Shown piece after piece: positions 8,193 through 16,912 of a stretch of 64,000 nt of DNA. A program made the translations under genes and the position numbers. This stretch comes from Bog-756 sp963725395 (lineage in GTDB: Bacteria; Actinomycetota; Acidimicrobiia; Acidimicrobiales; RAAP-2): contig CAVRYH010000003.1 in the NCBI GenBank assembly GCA_963725395.1, forward strand, positions 62,001 through 126,000, in the 5' to 3' direction. Below the pieces are notes generated by a model. It was not told the origin of the DNA. It was given only the letters and a program-made list of their open reading frames with translations, and searched no databases. Every line of letters begins with the position of its first letter. Within the stretch, counting starts at the first letter, position 1.

Positions 8193-9365
8193 ATGCCCAC
8201 AACCACCTCCGGCCCGCTCGAAGGCATCCGGGTGGTCGACCTGACGTCGATCGTGATGGGTCCCCTCGCCACCCAGATCTTCGGGGACCTCGGTGCCGAT
8301 GTGATCACCGTCGAGGACCCGCGTGGGACGTTGAGCCGGGTGATGACCCGTGGCCCGCACCCGCAGCTCTCCGGGGTCGCCCTCAACCTGCTGCGCAACA
8401 AGCGCAGCGTGGTGCTCGACCTCAAGAGCGACGAGGGGCGTGACGCGCTGCTGCGCATCGTGGCCACCGCCGAGGTGTTCGTCACCAACCTCCGGCCGGC
8501 CACACTCGGTCGGCTCCGCCTCACCTACACGGAGGTCGCCGCCGTGCGAGCCGACATCGTCTACTGCCAGGCCCAGGGGTACCCGACCGACTCGGACATG
8601 GCCGATGCCCCCGCCTATGACGACGTCATCCAGGCGGCCACCGGACTCCCCGACGCCATCCGCCGGGTGTCCGGGGAGCCCCAGTACGTACCCTCGCTCA
8701 TCGCCGACAAGGTCAGTGGCCTGACCATCGCCTACGCGGTGATGGCCGCGCTGCTCCACCGGGAGCGCACCGGCGAGGGACAGCGGGTCGAGGTACCGAT
8801 GGTCGACGTCATGACGGCCTTCACCCTCGTCGAGCACGCCGGGGCGGCCACCGCCCGGCCACCCCAGGGTGAGCCCGGTTACCAGCGCATCCTCAGCCCC
8901 GAACGGCGACCGCAGCGGACCGCCGACGGATGGATCAGCGTGCTGCCCTACACACGGGAGAACTTCGAGGACCTCTTCCGGGCCGGCGGCCGCGAGGACC
9001 TCGCCACCGACCAGAGGATCCGCTCGGCTCGGTCGAGGATCGACAACGCCGATGCCCTCTACCACGAGGTGGCCCGCATCATCGCCCAACGCACCACGGC
9101 CCAATGGCTCGAGTTCTGCCAGGACTCGGGCGTCCCCGCCTCCGCAGTGCCCACCCTCGACCAGCTGGTCGATTCTCTCCCCGAGGACGACCACCCGGTG
9201 ATCGGCCGCTACAAGGTCATCCCCCAGCCGGTCAGGTTCTCGACCTCCACCGGGCCGACGGTAGGCCGCCCGGCGGCGTTGAGTGGTGAGCACACCGCCG
9301 AGGTGCTCGACGCCGTGGGGGCACCGTCCCTGCCCGGCGGGGGGCACCGGGAGGAGGCCCAGTGA
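8193..9365 (+). CDS. Class III CoA-transferase, CaiB/BaiF family
   Basis: This 390-residue protein has the N-terminal GIRVVDLTSIVMGPLATQ and GDLGADVITVE motifs of the CaiB/BaiF family. The segment AYDDVIQAATG near 141-151 contains the aspartate (about 144) that forms the covalent anhydride intermediate. The protein moves CoA between carboxylic acids. The ATG at 8193 is preceded by GGAGAAAGG, and a longer upstream frame is not supported. Its TGA overlaps the GTG of the following crotonase gene, so the two form a coupled pair. The pair probably activates and then processes a CoA-bound acid, but the substrate cannot be read from sequence. At this length it is one subunit of a homodimer. Confidence 0.88.
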   Translation: MPTTTSGPLEGIRVVDLTSIVMGPLATQIFGDLGADVITVEDPRGTLSRVMTRGPHPQLSGVALNLLRNKRSVVLDLKSDEGRDALLRIVATAEVFVTNLRPATLGRLRLTYTEVAAVRADIVYCQAQGYPTDSDMADAPAYDDVIQAATGLPDAIRRVSGEPQYVPSLIADKVSGLTIAYAVMAALLHRERTGEGQRVEVPMVDVMTAFTLVEHAGAATARPPQGEPGYQRILSPERRPQRTADGWISVLPYTRENFEDLFRAGGREDLATDQRIRSARSRIDNADALYHEVARIIAQRTTAQWLEFCQDSGVPASAVPTLDQLVDSLPEDDHPVIGRYKVIPQPVRFSTSTGPTVGRPAALSGEHTAEVLDAVGAPSLPGGGHREEAQ

Positions 9366-10126
9366 CCGCGGTGTTCGGCGACATCACGGTCACCCGGGTG
9401 GGCGACCACGTCGGCGAGGTGGAGATGCACCGGCCGCCGGCGAACTACTTCGACGTCGCGCTGCTCGGCGACATCGTCGCCGGGATCGATTGGGCAGAAC
9501 GACAGGGGTGCCGGTCGGTCGTGCTCTGCTCCGAGGGGCGTCACTTCTGCGCCGGGCTCGACTTCGGGGCCACCGGTACGCCGGACGCCGATGCCCTCGG
9601 CCTCTTGTACCAGCGGGCCGTGGAGCTCGTCGGGGGACACCTCCCCATCGTCGTGGCCGTGCAGGGCGCGGCCATCGGTGGCGGCCTGGGCCTGGCCATG
9701 GCCGGCGACTTCAGGGTGGCCTCGGAGTCGAGCCGTATGGCGGCGAACTTCGCCCGCCTCGGGTTCCATCAGGGGTTCGGCCTGTCGGTCACCCTGCCCC
9801 GGGCCGTCGGGCACCAGCGGGCGCTCGAGTTGCTGACGACGGGGCGTCGGGTGGACGGGGAGGAGGCCCTCCGCATGGGTCTGTGCGATCGGCTGGACGA
9901 CGACCCGCGGGCCGGGGCCCGCCGCTTCGCCGCCCAGATCGCCGATTCGGCGCCGCTGGCCGTTCGGGCCATCCGCGAGACGATGCGGACCGGGCTGGTG
10001 GAGCGCTTCGCCGTCGCCGTGGAACACGAGCGGGCCCAGCAGGTCGCCCTCACGGCGACCGATGACTTCCGGGAAGGCATCGACGCCTCCCTCCAGCACA
10101 GGGAGCCCCGCTTCACCGGAACGTAA
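9362..10126 (+). CDS. Enoyl-CoA hydratase/isomerase-like protein (crotonase fold)
   Basis: This 254-residue crotonase-fold protein starts with a GTG that overlaps the CoA-transferase stop. The oxyanion-hole segments are present: HFCAGLD at 61-67 and GAAIGGG at 102-108. Both glutamates used by classical enoyl-CoA hydratases are replaced. The position after GGG-L is Gly110 rather than Glu, and the second is Arg132 (NFARLGF in place of PELGL). It therefore probably binds an acyl-CoA thioester but catalyses a different crotonase reaction, such as isomerisation, decarboxylation or C-C bond cleavage. It is unlikely to be a standard beta-oxidation hydratase despite its length and fold. Confidence 0.85.
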   Translation: MTAVFGDITVTRVGDHVGEVEMHRPPANYFDVALLGDIVAGIDWAERQGCRSVVLCSEGRHFCAGLDFGATGTPDADALGLLYQRAVELVGGHLPIVVAVQGAAIGGGLGLAMAGDFRVASESSRMAANFARLGFHQGFGLSVTLPRAVGHQRALELLTTGRRVDGEEALRMGLCDRLDDDPRAGARRFAAQIADSAPLAVRAIRETMRTGLVERFAVAVEHERAQQVALTATDDFREGIDASLQHREPRFTGT

Positions 10127-10163
10127 CGACGCTCACCAGAGGGGCGTCTTGTCCGGGGGCCGG

Positions 10164-10781
10164 CTATCCCTCGTCGAGGTCGGTGGCCAGCTCGTGCCGG
10201 GTCGCCTCGCTGAGCGGTGTCCCGGGAAGCCCGTCGGGATAGGCCGGGTGGTTCACGGCCAGCACCACTGGCTGGGTGGCGAACGCAGCAGCCTGGTCCT
10301 CGGTGAAGTGGAATCGCACGTAGTGCACGGCCGACGTGGAGGTCTCACGGGTCAGGAGGGACTCGTGCTCCTGATCGGGGAGCGAAGGCACCACCATCCC
10401 GGGGCCCGCCGCGCCGATCCGCAGTTCGCAGGCCCGCTCGATCCCCACCAGGCGCGGCAGCCAGGTCCGGAGGTCCTCCTCGGTGGTGAGCTCCAAGAAC
10501 AACGTGGCCGACAGCTCACCGGGCGCGGGAAGGAGCCGGTTGTAGACGTCGAGCTCGTGTTGGATCTGCTCGTCGGTGGTCATCCGCTCCGCCCTGGCCA
10601 TCTCCTGGACCTGGAAGCGCATGGTGAGCCGACTCTCGAACGTCACGGTCACCACCGGGCCGATGCTGACCCGCCGGAGCCTCTTGACGGCGATCACCCG
10701 GGCGCGGAACTCGTCGCGCTCACGTTCGTAGGCCCGCTGGTCGGCGATGTCATCGAGTGTCAACGGTCGTGCCGTCGCCAT
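10164..10781 (-). CDS. DUF3501 family protein
   Basis: This 205-residue protein matches DUF3501. The diagnostic features are LTLDDIADQRAYERERDEFR near the start, RRVSIGPVVTVTFE, RFQVQEMARAER and ELDVYNRLLPAPGELSATL. A strong AGGAGG lies eight bases before the ATG. DUF3501 genes commonly sit beside rubrerythrin-like proteins and Fe-S proteins, and here rubrerythrin and a Fur-type regulator lie just upstream on the same strand. The biochemical activity of the family is not known to me. A role in iron or peroxide handling is inferred from context only. Confidence 0.82.
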   Translation of the reverse strand: MATARPLTLDDIADQRAYERERDEFRARVIAVKRLRRVSIGPVVTVTFESRLTMRFQVQEMARAERMTTDEQIQHELDVYNRLLPAPGELSATLFLELTTEEDLRTWLPRLVGIERACELRIGAAGPGMVVPSLPDQEHESLLTRETSTSAVHYVRFHFTEDQAAAFATQPVVLAVNHPAYPDGLPGTPLSEATRHELATDLDEG

Positions 10782-10927
10782 GCAGTTTCCTCCTCTTGGT
10801 GCCGTAGGCGGACCGACCGGCGGCGGCCGCCCGTGGTCGGAGTGGCGCAGCCCGGCTCCGGCACCGGTTGGTCCGGGGGAACCGGGCTGCGACCACGGCC
10901 GGTACGCAGACGCGCCCGGCCGTTCAC

Positions 10928-11347
10928 TCAGGCGACGGAGGCCAATCCCTCGGTGAAGCGGCCGGCGTGGCTCTTCTCGGCCCGGGCGAGCGTCTCGAAC
11001 CATTCGGCGATCTCGTCGAATCCCTCGTCCCGCGCGGTGCGGGCGAAGCCCGGGTACATCTCGGAGTACTCGTAGGTCTCACCCTCGACGGCGGACTTCA
11101 GGTTGTCCTCGGTGGCCCCGACGGGAACGCCGGTGACCGGGTCTCCGACCTCACGCAGGAAGTCGAAGTGCCCGAAGGCATGCCCGGTCTCGCCCTCGGC
11201 GACGGAGCGGAACAGGGCGGCGACGTCGGGGTAGCCCTCCACGTCGGCCTTCTGGGCAAAGTACAGGTACCGGCGGTTGGCCTGGCTCTCGCCGGCGAAC
11301 GCCTCTTTGAGGTTGGCCTCGGTCTTGGTGTCTTTCAGTGCTGGCAC
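10928..11347 (-). CDS. Rubrerythrin-type di-iron protein (erythrin, no rubredoxin domain)
   Basis: This 139-residue ferritin-like four-helix bundle has the rubrerythrin iron ligands. Glu20 (FAGESQAN), Glu53 and His56 (EGETGH), Glu90 and Glu93 (EGETYEYSEMYP), and Glu124 and His127 (AEKSHAGRF) are all in place. The C-terminal rubredoxin iron domain of classical rubrerythrin is absent, so electrons must come from a separate donor. Such proteins reduce hydrogen peroxide. The start is a GTG at 11347 with AAAGGAA upstream. It lies between DUF3501 and the Fur-family gene on the same strand and is plausibly controlled by that regulator. It ends in GLASVA, which is not a convincing encapsulin-loading peptide. 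Confidence 0.92.
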   Translation of the reverse strand: MPALKDTKTEANLKEAFAGESQANRRYLYFAQKADVEGYPDVAALFRSVAEGETGHAFGHFDFLREVGDPVTGVPVGATEDNLKSAVEGETYEYSEMYPGFARTARDEGFDEIAEWFETLARAEKSHAGRFTEGLASVA

Positions 11348-11435
11348 GGTATTCCTTTCTGGGGTGTGTCGGTCGTGGACGCTTCCACGAATTTGATGGG
11401 GAAGGACTGATGGTCGAGGGGTCGGTCGGGCAGCG

Positions 11436-11885
11436 TTACCTGGCCACCGTCCGGCGACGCAGTGACGGCGGGCGGCACTCGGGACACAGGCCGCGGAAGA
11501 CGATCTCCGCCGAGCCGACCTCGAACCCGAGCTCTGCCCCCTCGGGGATCCGCAGTTCGGGGAAGGGGGCCACCAGGTCCCGCACGCTCCCGCACTGCCG
11601 GCAGACCAGGTGGTGGTGGGGATCGTCGACGTTCGGATCGAACCGGGTCATGCCGGTGCCGACATCCAGCCGGGCGATCTCCCCCAGCTCGGCGAGGTCG
11701 TGGAGGGTCTGGTACACCGTCTTGAGGGACACCGTCTCGAGCTCCCGGCTCACCTGGGCATGGACGGACTCGGCCGAAGGGTGGGTGACGTCGCCCTGGA
11801 GCACCCGGAAGACGCACTGCCGCTGGGCGGTGACCTTGCGCCCACTCGACCGGAACAGGTCGGTCAGCTCCTCGGGCGTCCTCAT
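11436..11885 (-). CDS. Fur-family transcriptional regulator (PerR/FurA-like)
   Basis: This 149-residue metalloregulator has a winged-helix N-terminus with recognition region VSLKTVYQTLHDLAELG (about 52-68), the metal-site segment DPHHHLVCRQCG (88-99), and a second CxxC (Cys134/137). The two cysteine pairs form the structural zinc site of Fur/PerR proteins. The HHH segment and upstream aspartates form the regulatory metal site. It probably represses the adjacent rubrerythrin and DUF3501 genes and itself when iron-loaded. Inverted repeats in its own upstream region look like an operator. Whether it senses iron or peroxide is not decidable from sequence. The start at 11885 is chosen by the family N-terminus; an ATG at 11897 is an alternative. 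Confidence 0.88.
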   Translation of the reverse strand: MRTPEELTDLFRSSGRKVTAQRQCVFRVLQGDVTHPSAESVHAQVSRELETVSLKTVYQTLHDLAELGEIARLDVGTGMTRFDPNVDDPHHHLVCRQCGSVRDLVAPFPELRIPEGAELGFEVGSAEIVFRGLCPECRPPSLRRRTVAR

Positions 11886-11907
11886 CGCCGTCACCATACC
11901 ACCAAGT

Positions 11908-11930
11908 ATTGTTTTCCAACAATCGTTGTT
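11908..11930. promoter_or_regulatory. Candidate Fur/PerR operator upstream of the fur-type gene
   Basis: ATTGTT (11908-11913) and AACAAT (11918-11923) form an inverted repeat around four bases. The right arm also pairs with TTGTT (11926-11930), giving overlapping AT-rich dyads in G+C-rich DNA. The spacing resembles Fur/PerR boxes. The site lies 23 bases upstream of the regulator start and 68 bases before divergent glpD. Confidence 0.55.
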
Positions 11931-11997
11931 GATAACTGGGCGGTTGAGGGGCGCAAGCCCGACCGTGACCGGCCCCGACCTGTGGCAGGCTTTGGCC

Positions 11998-13776
11998 ATG
12001 TCGGATCGAGCCCGCGTCGCCCAGCCGGGTGCCGGCCGGTTCGACCGCCGTTCGGCACTGGAACTCCTCGCCGGCGAGGAGTTCGACGTGCTGGTCATCG
12101 GTGGAGGCATCACCGGTGCGGGCGTCGCCCTCGACGCGGCCAGCCGGGGTCTGCGGACGGCACTCGTCGAGAAGGACGACTTCGCCTCGGGAACCTCATC
12201 CAAGTCGTCCAAGCTGATCCACGGCGGACTTCGCTATCTGCAACAGGGCGAGTACCGGCTGGTCTACGAGAACCTGGCCGAGCGTCAACGGCTCCTCGAC
12301 AACGCCCCGCACCTGGTGTCCCCGCTGCCGTTCCTCATCCCCCTGCTGGGCCGAGAGGGAGTGGTCAACCGCAGTGTGGCCCGCGTCTACCGGACCGCAC
12401 TGTGGCTCTACGACCTGACCGGCGGCATGCGGATCGGTCGACGCCACGAGAAGGTGTCGCGGGCCCAGGCACTGGCCCACATGCCGAACCTGCGGGCCGA
12501 CCGTCTGGCCGCGGGCTTCCTCTACTGGGACGCCCGGGCCGACGACGCCCGGCTCACCCTGGCCGTCCTGCGTACCGCCGTACTCGAGCACGGAGCGGTG
12601 GCCGCCAACCATGCGGCGGTCACCGCACTGACGGCGGCGCCCGACGGCACGGTGACCGGCGCCCGAGTGACCCCCGAGGGAGGCGCTCCCTTCGAGATCC
12701 GGGCCTCGGTCGTGGTGAATGCCGCCGGCGTGTGGTCCGACGAGGTCCGGGCGCTCGATGAACGACGCAACCCCCACTCCATCCGTCCGGCCAAGGGCAT
12801 CCACATCACCGTTCCCGAGCGGGTATTCCCCTGTGACATCGCCGCGGTGATCCCGGTGCGGGAGGACCACCGTTCGATCTTCGTCGTGTCGTGGGGCGAC
12901 CAGGTCTACCTGGGGACGACCGACACCCGCTGGGACGGCCCGTTGGACGATCCGAGTTGCCTTCCCGAGGACGTCGACTACATCCTGTCGGCGGCCAACG
13001 CCATCAGCACCCAGCCCATCGGTCGTGCCGACATCACCGGGATCTGGACCGGGCTCAGGCCGCTGCTGGCCCCCGTCGAGGGCCACCACGCACCCAGCGA
13101 GCGCACGGCCGACCTCTCCCGTCGCCACACGGTGCGGACATCAGACGGTGGGTTGGTGACGGTGACCGGAGGCAAGCTCACCACCTACCGCAAGATGGCC
13201 GAGGACACGGTCGACGTGGTGGTCAAGCGCCTCGGGAGAGGGCGCCTTGCCTGCGTCACCCGTCAGCTCCGCCTGGTGGGGGCCGGTGGCGGCGTCCACG
13301 CCCCGGCGCTGGCCGGGGGCGGCCCCGCCGGTGCCCAACGGTCCGACGCGGACCGGGTGGCCAGGATCGCCAGGCACCTGGCCGGCCGCTACGGAGCGGA
13401 CACCCCCGACGTGTTGGCCCTCGTGGGCACCGGGCCCGACCTCCTCGGACCACTGGTCGAGGGACTCGAGTACCTCCGGGTCGAGGCGCTCTACGCCGTG
13501 CGACACGAGATGGCCCGGACCGTGGCGGACGTCCTCGACCGGCGGACGCGTGCCTCCCTCCGCGACGCCCGGGCCGCCGCCCGGGCCGCCGGGGAGGTGG
13601 CCGCGCTGATCGGCCCCGAGCTGGGCTGGGACGAGGAGCGGACGGCGGCCGAGGCCCGTGCCTATGCCGACCGGGTGAACACCGAGTTGACCACGGCCGG
13701 CCTCGACCCGGTCGCCGGCCCGACCCCGCCCCGGAACCAGCCGGTCGTCGCCGGCGGGAACCCGGAGCCGGCGTGA
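11998..13776 (+). CDS. glpD: FAD-dependent glycerol-3-phosphate dehydrogenase GlpD
   Basis: This 592-residue flavoprotein oxidises sn-glycerol-3-phosphate to DHAP and passes electrons to the membrane quinone pool. The FAD Rossmann motif VLVIGGGITGAGVALDAA is near residue 35. It is followed by the diagnostic SSKLIHGGLRYLQQGEY, and a C-terminal GlpD helical domain begins near 400. Length is normal for actinobacterial GlpD. The start at 11998 sits close behind the divergent Fur-type gene. The stop overlaps the GTG of the next gene, so glpD leads a three-gene coupled operon. The last 30 residues are proline-rich and probably disordered. Confidence 0.93.
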   Translation: MSDRARVAQPGAGRFDRRSALELLAGEEFDVLVIGGGITGAGVALDAASRGLRTALVEKDDFASGTSSKSSKLIHGGLRYLQQGEYRLVYENLAERQRLLDNAPHLVSPLPFLIPLLGREGVVNRSVARVYRTALWLYDLTGGMRIGRRHEKVSRAQALAHMPNLRADRLAAGFLYWDARADDARLTLAVLRTAVLEHGAVAANHAAVTALTAAPDGTVTGARVTPEGGAPFEIRASVVVNAAGVWSDEVRALDERRNPHSIRPAKGIHITVPERVFPCDIAAVIPVREDHRSIFVVSWGDQVYLGTTDTRWDGPLDDPSCLPEDVDYILSAANAISTQPIGRADITGIWTGLRPLLAPVEGHHAPSERTADLSRRHTVRTSDGGLVTVTGGKLTTYRKMAEDTVDVVVKRLGRGRLACVTRQLRLVGAGGGVHAPALAGGGPAGAQRSDADRVARIARHLAGRYGADTPDVLALVGTGPDLLGPLVEGLEYLRVEALYAVRHEMARTVADVLDRRTRASLRDARAAARAAGEVAALIGPELGWDEERTAAEARAYADRVNTELTTAGLDPVAGPTPPRNQPVVAGGNPEPA

Positions 13777-15281
13777 CCAGACCCACACCGGTCACGCCCA
13801 TCGACGCCGGGCCCGACGGGGTCACCGACCACCTGGGCGGGCGGAGGGTGCCGGTCGACGACCACCTCCGGACCCGGCTCGCCGAGGTGGGCGCCGAGGT
13901 CTCCGATCTCGGAGAGGACCGGGCCGAGGCCGGCCGGGACTGGTGGCCCCTGGCCATCAGCTGGGCGGCCGAGGGACAGGTGCCGGCCCGGCCCGGGGTG
14001 GTCGTCCGCCCGTCCGCCACCGACCAGGTCTCCGCCGTGCTGGCGCTGTGCAACGAGTCCCGGGTGCCGGTGACCGCCTTCGGCGGGAGGAGCGGCGTGT
14101 GCGGTGCGTCGGTCCCGCTCTTCGGTGGGGTCGCCCTCGACCTCGGAGGGATCTCGGGCATCGGGGAGGTCGACGAGGTGTCGCTGGTCGCCGACCTCCG
14201 CGCCGGCACCTTCGGCCCCGAGGTCGAGTCGGGGCTGCGGGAGGGCCACGGGTTGACGCTCGGCCACTGGCCCCAGTCGATGGACCTGTCGACGGTCGGC
14301 GGTTGGCTGGCCTGCCGGGGTGCCGGCCAGTACTCCAACCGGTACGGGAAGATCGAGGACATGGTGCTCGGCCTCGAGGTGGTGCTGGCCGACGGCCGGG
14401 TCGTCCGGACCGGGGGCCATGGGCCGCGATCGGCCACGGGGCCCGACCTCACCCAGCTGTTCGTCGGCAGCGAGGGCACCCTCGGCGTGATCACCGAGGG
14501 GCGCTTCCGGGTCCATCCGGTGCCGGCGGGCGAGGAGCGCCGGGCGTTCGGCTTCGCCAGCTTCGCCGACGGGCTCGACGCCTGTCGCAGGATCCTGCGC
14601 CGGGGGGCCACGCCGGCCGTCCTGCGTCTGTACGACGCCACCGAGTCGTCCCGGTCCTTCGACCTTCCGGAGTCCAACGTCCTGATCGTGCTCGACGAGG
14701 CGGACCCCGGACTGGTCGAGGCCACCCTGGCCGTGGTGGACGACGAGTGCCACCGTGCCGAGCACCTGGACGCCGGCCTGGTCGACCGGTGGCTGGCCCA
14801 TCGCAACGACGTCTCCGCCCTGGCCCCGCTCTGGCGGTCGGGCATCGTCGTCGACACCGTGGAGGTGGCGGCCCGCTGGAGCGTCCTGCCCGCGCTGTAC
14901 GACGCCGTACTCGGTGCCCTGGGTGGCGTCGAGGGCACACTCGTCGCCTCGTCGCACCAGTCGCACGCCTACACCGACGGCGCCTGTCTCTACTTCACGT
15001 TCGCCGGCCGACCTCCCGAGGGGGACGGGGCTGCGCCCGGGTGGGCCGGTCGGTACTACCGGAGGGCCTGGGACGAGGTGACCCGAGCGACGCTGGCGGC
15101 GGGGGGCGCAATCAGCCATCACCACGGGATCGGCGTCAACCGGTCCCGCTTCCTCGCCGAGGCGCTCGGTGGTGGGTTCGACGTGCTGTCGTCGATCAAA
15201 CAGGCGCTCGATCCCCGGGGCATCCTGAACCCGGGCAAGCTCGGACTGGACGGCCCGTTCGGGGAGGTCAGCTGGCCGTGA
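13773..15281 (+). CDS. FAD-binding oxidase, alkylglycerone-phosphate-synthase-like
   Basis: This 502-residue VAO/PCMH-type flavoprotein binds FAD through RPGVVVRPSATDQV, FGGRSGVCGA and the diagnostic GSEGTLGVITE. The C-terminal half has HHHGIGVNR and DPRGILNPGKLG, motifs shared with alkylglycerone-phosphate synthases (AGPS), which make the ether bond of ether lipids from acyl-DHAP. The GTG start overlaps the glpD stop and its own stop overlaps the next GTG, so the three proteins are made in step. With glpD (producing DHAP) and a glycerol-kinase-like enzyme as partners, a DHAP or glycerol-phosphate substrate is plausible. A simple 2-hydroxyacid dehydrogenase is the alternative, so I assign no symbol. 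Confidence 0.82.
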   Translation: MTRPTPVTPIDAGPDGVTDHLGGRRVPVDDHLRTRLAEVGAEVSDLGEDRAEAGRDWWPLAISWAAEGQVPARPGVVVRPSATDQVSAVLALCNESRVPVTAFGGRSGVCGASVPLFGGVALDLGGISGIGEVDEVSLVADLRAGTFGPEVESGLREGHGLTLGHWPQSMDLSTVGGWLACRGAGQYSNRYGKIEDMVLGLEVVLADGRVVRTGGHGPRSATGPDLTQLFVGSEGTLGVITEGRFRVHPVPAGEERRAFGFASFADGLDACRRILRRGATPAVLRLYDATESSRSFDLPESNVLIVLDEADPGLVEATLAVVDDECHRAEHLDAGLVDRWLAHRNDVSALAPLWRSGIVVDTVEVAARWSVLPALYDAVLGALGGVEGTLVASSHQSHAYTDGACLYFTFAGRPPEGDGAAPGWAGRYYRRAWDEVTRATLAAGGAISHHHGIGVNRSRFLAEALGGGFDVLSSIKQALDPRGILNPGKLGLDGPFGEVSWP

Positions 15282-16747
15282 GCCTCCTGGTGGTGGACGT
15301 GGGGACCTCGGGTGTCCGCGGGGCGGTGGTGCGCCCCGACGGTGCCGTCGAGCACATCCACCACGTGCCCGTCCTCCCTGACAGCCCGTTCCCCGGCCTG
15401 GTGGAGTTCGACGCCACGGCCATCGCCACCGCGGTGGTCTCGGTGGCCACGGCAACCCTGGCCGCGGGAGGTCCGGTCGAGGCGGTCGGGATCGCCAACC
15501 AGCGAGCCTCGACCATCGTGTGGGACCGTCGCACCGGGGTCCCGGTGGCACCGGGTCTCGGATGGCAGGACCTGCGGACGGTGGGCACCTGCCTCGAGCT
15601 CCAGGCCGTCGGGATCCGGGTCGCACCCAATGCGTCGGCCACCAAGCTGGCCGCCCTGCTCGACCTGGCCGACCCGGACCGGTCGCGCTCGGAACGCGGC
15701 GAGCTCGCGTTCGGCACCGTCGACACCTGGGTGGCCTGGACCCTGTCGGGTGGGGTGCTCCACGTCACCGACGCCTCCAATGCCGGTGTCACCGGGCTGA
15801 CCTACGGCGACGGTTCCGACTGGAGCCCCGAGATCCTCGAGTCGCTGCGCATCCCCCCGGCCGTGCTGCCCACCATCGTCGACTCCTCCGGTGTCGTGGG
15901 TCCTGCCGAGATCCTCGACGGCAGCCCCCTCATCGCCGGCATGGCCGGGGACCAGCAGGCATCGCTCATCGGTCAGGCGTGCACGAGTCCCGGCCAGGCC
16001 AAGGCCACCTTCGGGACCGGTGGGATGCTCGACCAGTGCGTGGGACCGGACCGCCCGGCCCAGGCGGCCAGGGGCCCGGCGGGCACCATCCCGATCATCG
16101 CCTGGCGTCGAGGAGGAAAGGTGACCTGGGGCCTCGAGGCCATCATGCTGTCGGCCGGTACGTGCGTGGAATGGCTCCGGGACGACCTGGCCATCATCGA
16201 AACGGCGGCCGACTCGGCCGAGGTGGCCGGCCGCTGCGAAGAGACCGGGGACGTGTGGTTCGTCCCCGCCCTCTTGGGCCTGGGCACGCCGGTGTGGGAC
16301 TTCGGAGCCCGGGGCATCTTCACCGGGCTCACCCGGGGCAGCGGCCGACCCGAGCTGGTGCGGGCCGTGCTCGAGGGTGTGGCCCACCGCGGCGCCGACC
16401 TGGTCGAGTCGGCGGTGGCCGATTCGGGGCTGCCCATCGGGTCGCTGCGGATCGACGGCGGCATGTCGGCCAACCCGGTGTTCACCCAGGCACTGGCCGA
16501 TGCCTGCGGCCGGTCGGTGGAGATCGCACCGGTCGTCGAGGCCACCACCCTGGGCGCCGCCTACCTGGCCGGCATGGCCGTCGGTGTGTGGGCCGACGAG
16601 GACGAGGTGGGCTCGGCCTGGGCGCCCCGCCTCGTCGTGGAGCCGGCCATCACCGACGGGGACCGTGCCGACAGGCGGGCCCGGTGGCTCGAGGCCCGGG
16701 CCCGGTCCGAGGGCACGATCCCCGAGCTGTCCGCACTCGACTTCTGA
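15278..16747 (+). CDS. FGGY-family carbohydrate kinase, glycerol-kinase-like
   Basis: This 489-residue ASKHA-fold kinase has phosphate-1 motif LLVVDVGTSGVRGAVV at the N-terminus. The glycerol-kinase-like segment GIANQRASTIVWDRRTG is followed by LGWQDLRT. The adenosine motif region is RIDGGMSANPVFTQALAD, with EATTLGAAYLAG near the C-terminus. Glycerol kinases phosphorylate glycerol to feed GlpD, and the gene is translationally coupled to glpD and the AGPS-like gene. Several segments differ from canonical GlpK, so another polyol or DHAP could be the substrate. The GTG at 15278 lies within the upstream TGA overlap. Confidence 0.85.
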   Translation: MSLLVVDVGTSGVRGAVVRPDGAVEHIHHVPVLPDSPFPGLVEFDATAIATAVVSVATATLAAGGPVEAVGIANQRASTIVWDRRTGVPVAPGLGWQDLRTVGTCLELQAVGIRVAPNASATKLAALLDLADPDRSRSERGELAFGTVDTWVAWTLSGGVLHVTDASNAGVTGLTYGDGSDWSPEILESLRIPPAVLPTIVDSSGVVGPAEILDGSPLIAGMAGDQQASLIGQACTSPGQAKATFGTGGMLDQCVGPDRPAQAARGPAGTIPIIAWRRGGKVTWGLEAIMLSAGTCVEWLRDDLAIIETAADSAEVAGRCEETGDVWFVPALLGLGTPVWDFGARGIFTGLTRGSGRPELVRAVLEGVAHRGADLVESAVADSGLPIGSLRIDGGMSANPVFTQALADACGRSVEIAPVVEATTLGAAYLAGMAVGVWADEDEVGSAWAPRLVVEPAITDGDRADRRARWLEARARSEGTIPELSALDF

Positions 16748-16815
16748 ATCGCACCACCCCCCACCGGTCATCGCAGCGCCCGGCCGCACGGGTGGATTCC
16801 TTCGCTGGCGAACCA

Positions 16816-16845
16816 TTGAAGGATGTACCTGGCACCGCCTAGGGT
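16816..16845 (+). promoter_or_regulatory. Candidate promoter of the moxR operon
   Basis: TTGAAG (16816-16821) and TAGGGT (16840-16845) are separated by 18 bases and lie about 68 bases before the MoxR ATG, after the FGGY kinase stop. Weak consensus match; prediction only. Confidence 0.35.
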
Positions 16846-16912
16846 GGGAGGGCCACCACGCTCGGCGATCGCGCCGATACAGCCGGTACACGCAGGGGAA
16901 CCAGGGGATCGG

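Noticed and set aside
10928..11347. Rubrerythrin as encapsulin cargo
   Set aside because: Its C-terminus (GLASVA) does not resemble known loading peptides, and the gene is 3 kb away on the other strand.
12891..16747. Very long open frames in other frames across glpD, the flavoprotein and the kinase
   Set aside because: They arise from high G+C codon bias; their translations are Arg/Gly/Pro-rich and lack family motifs.
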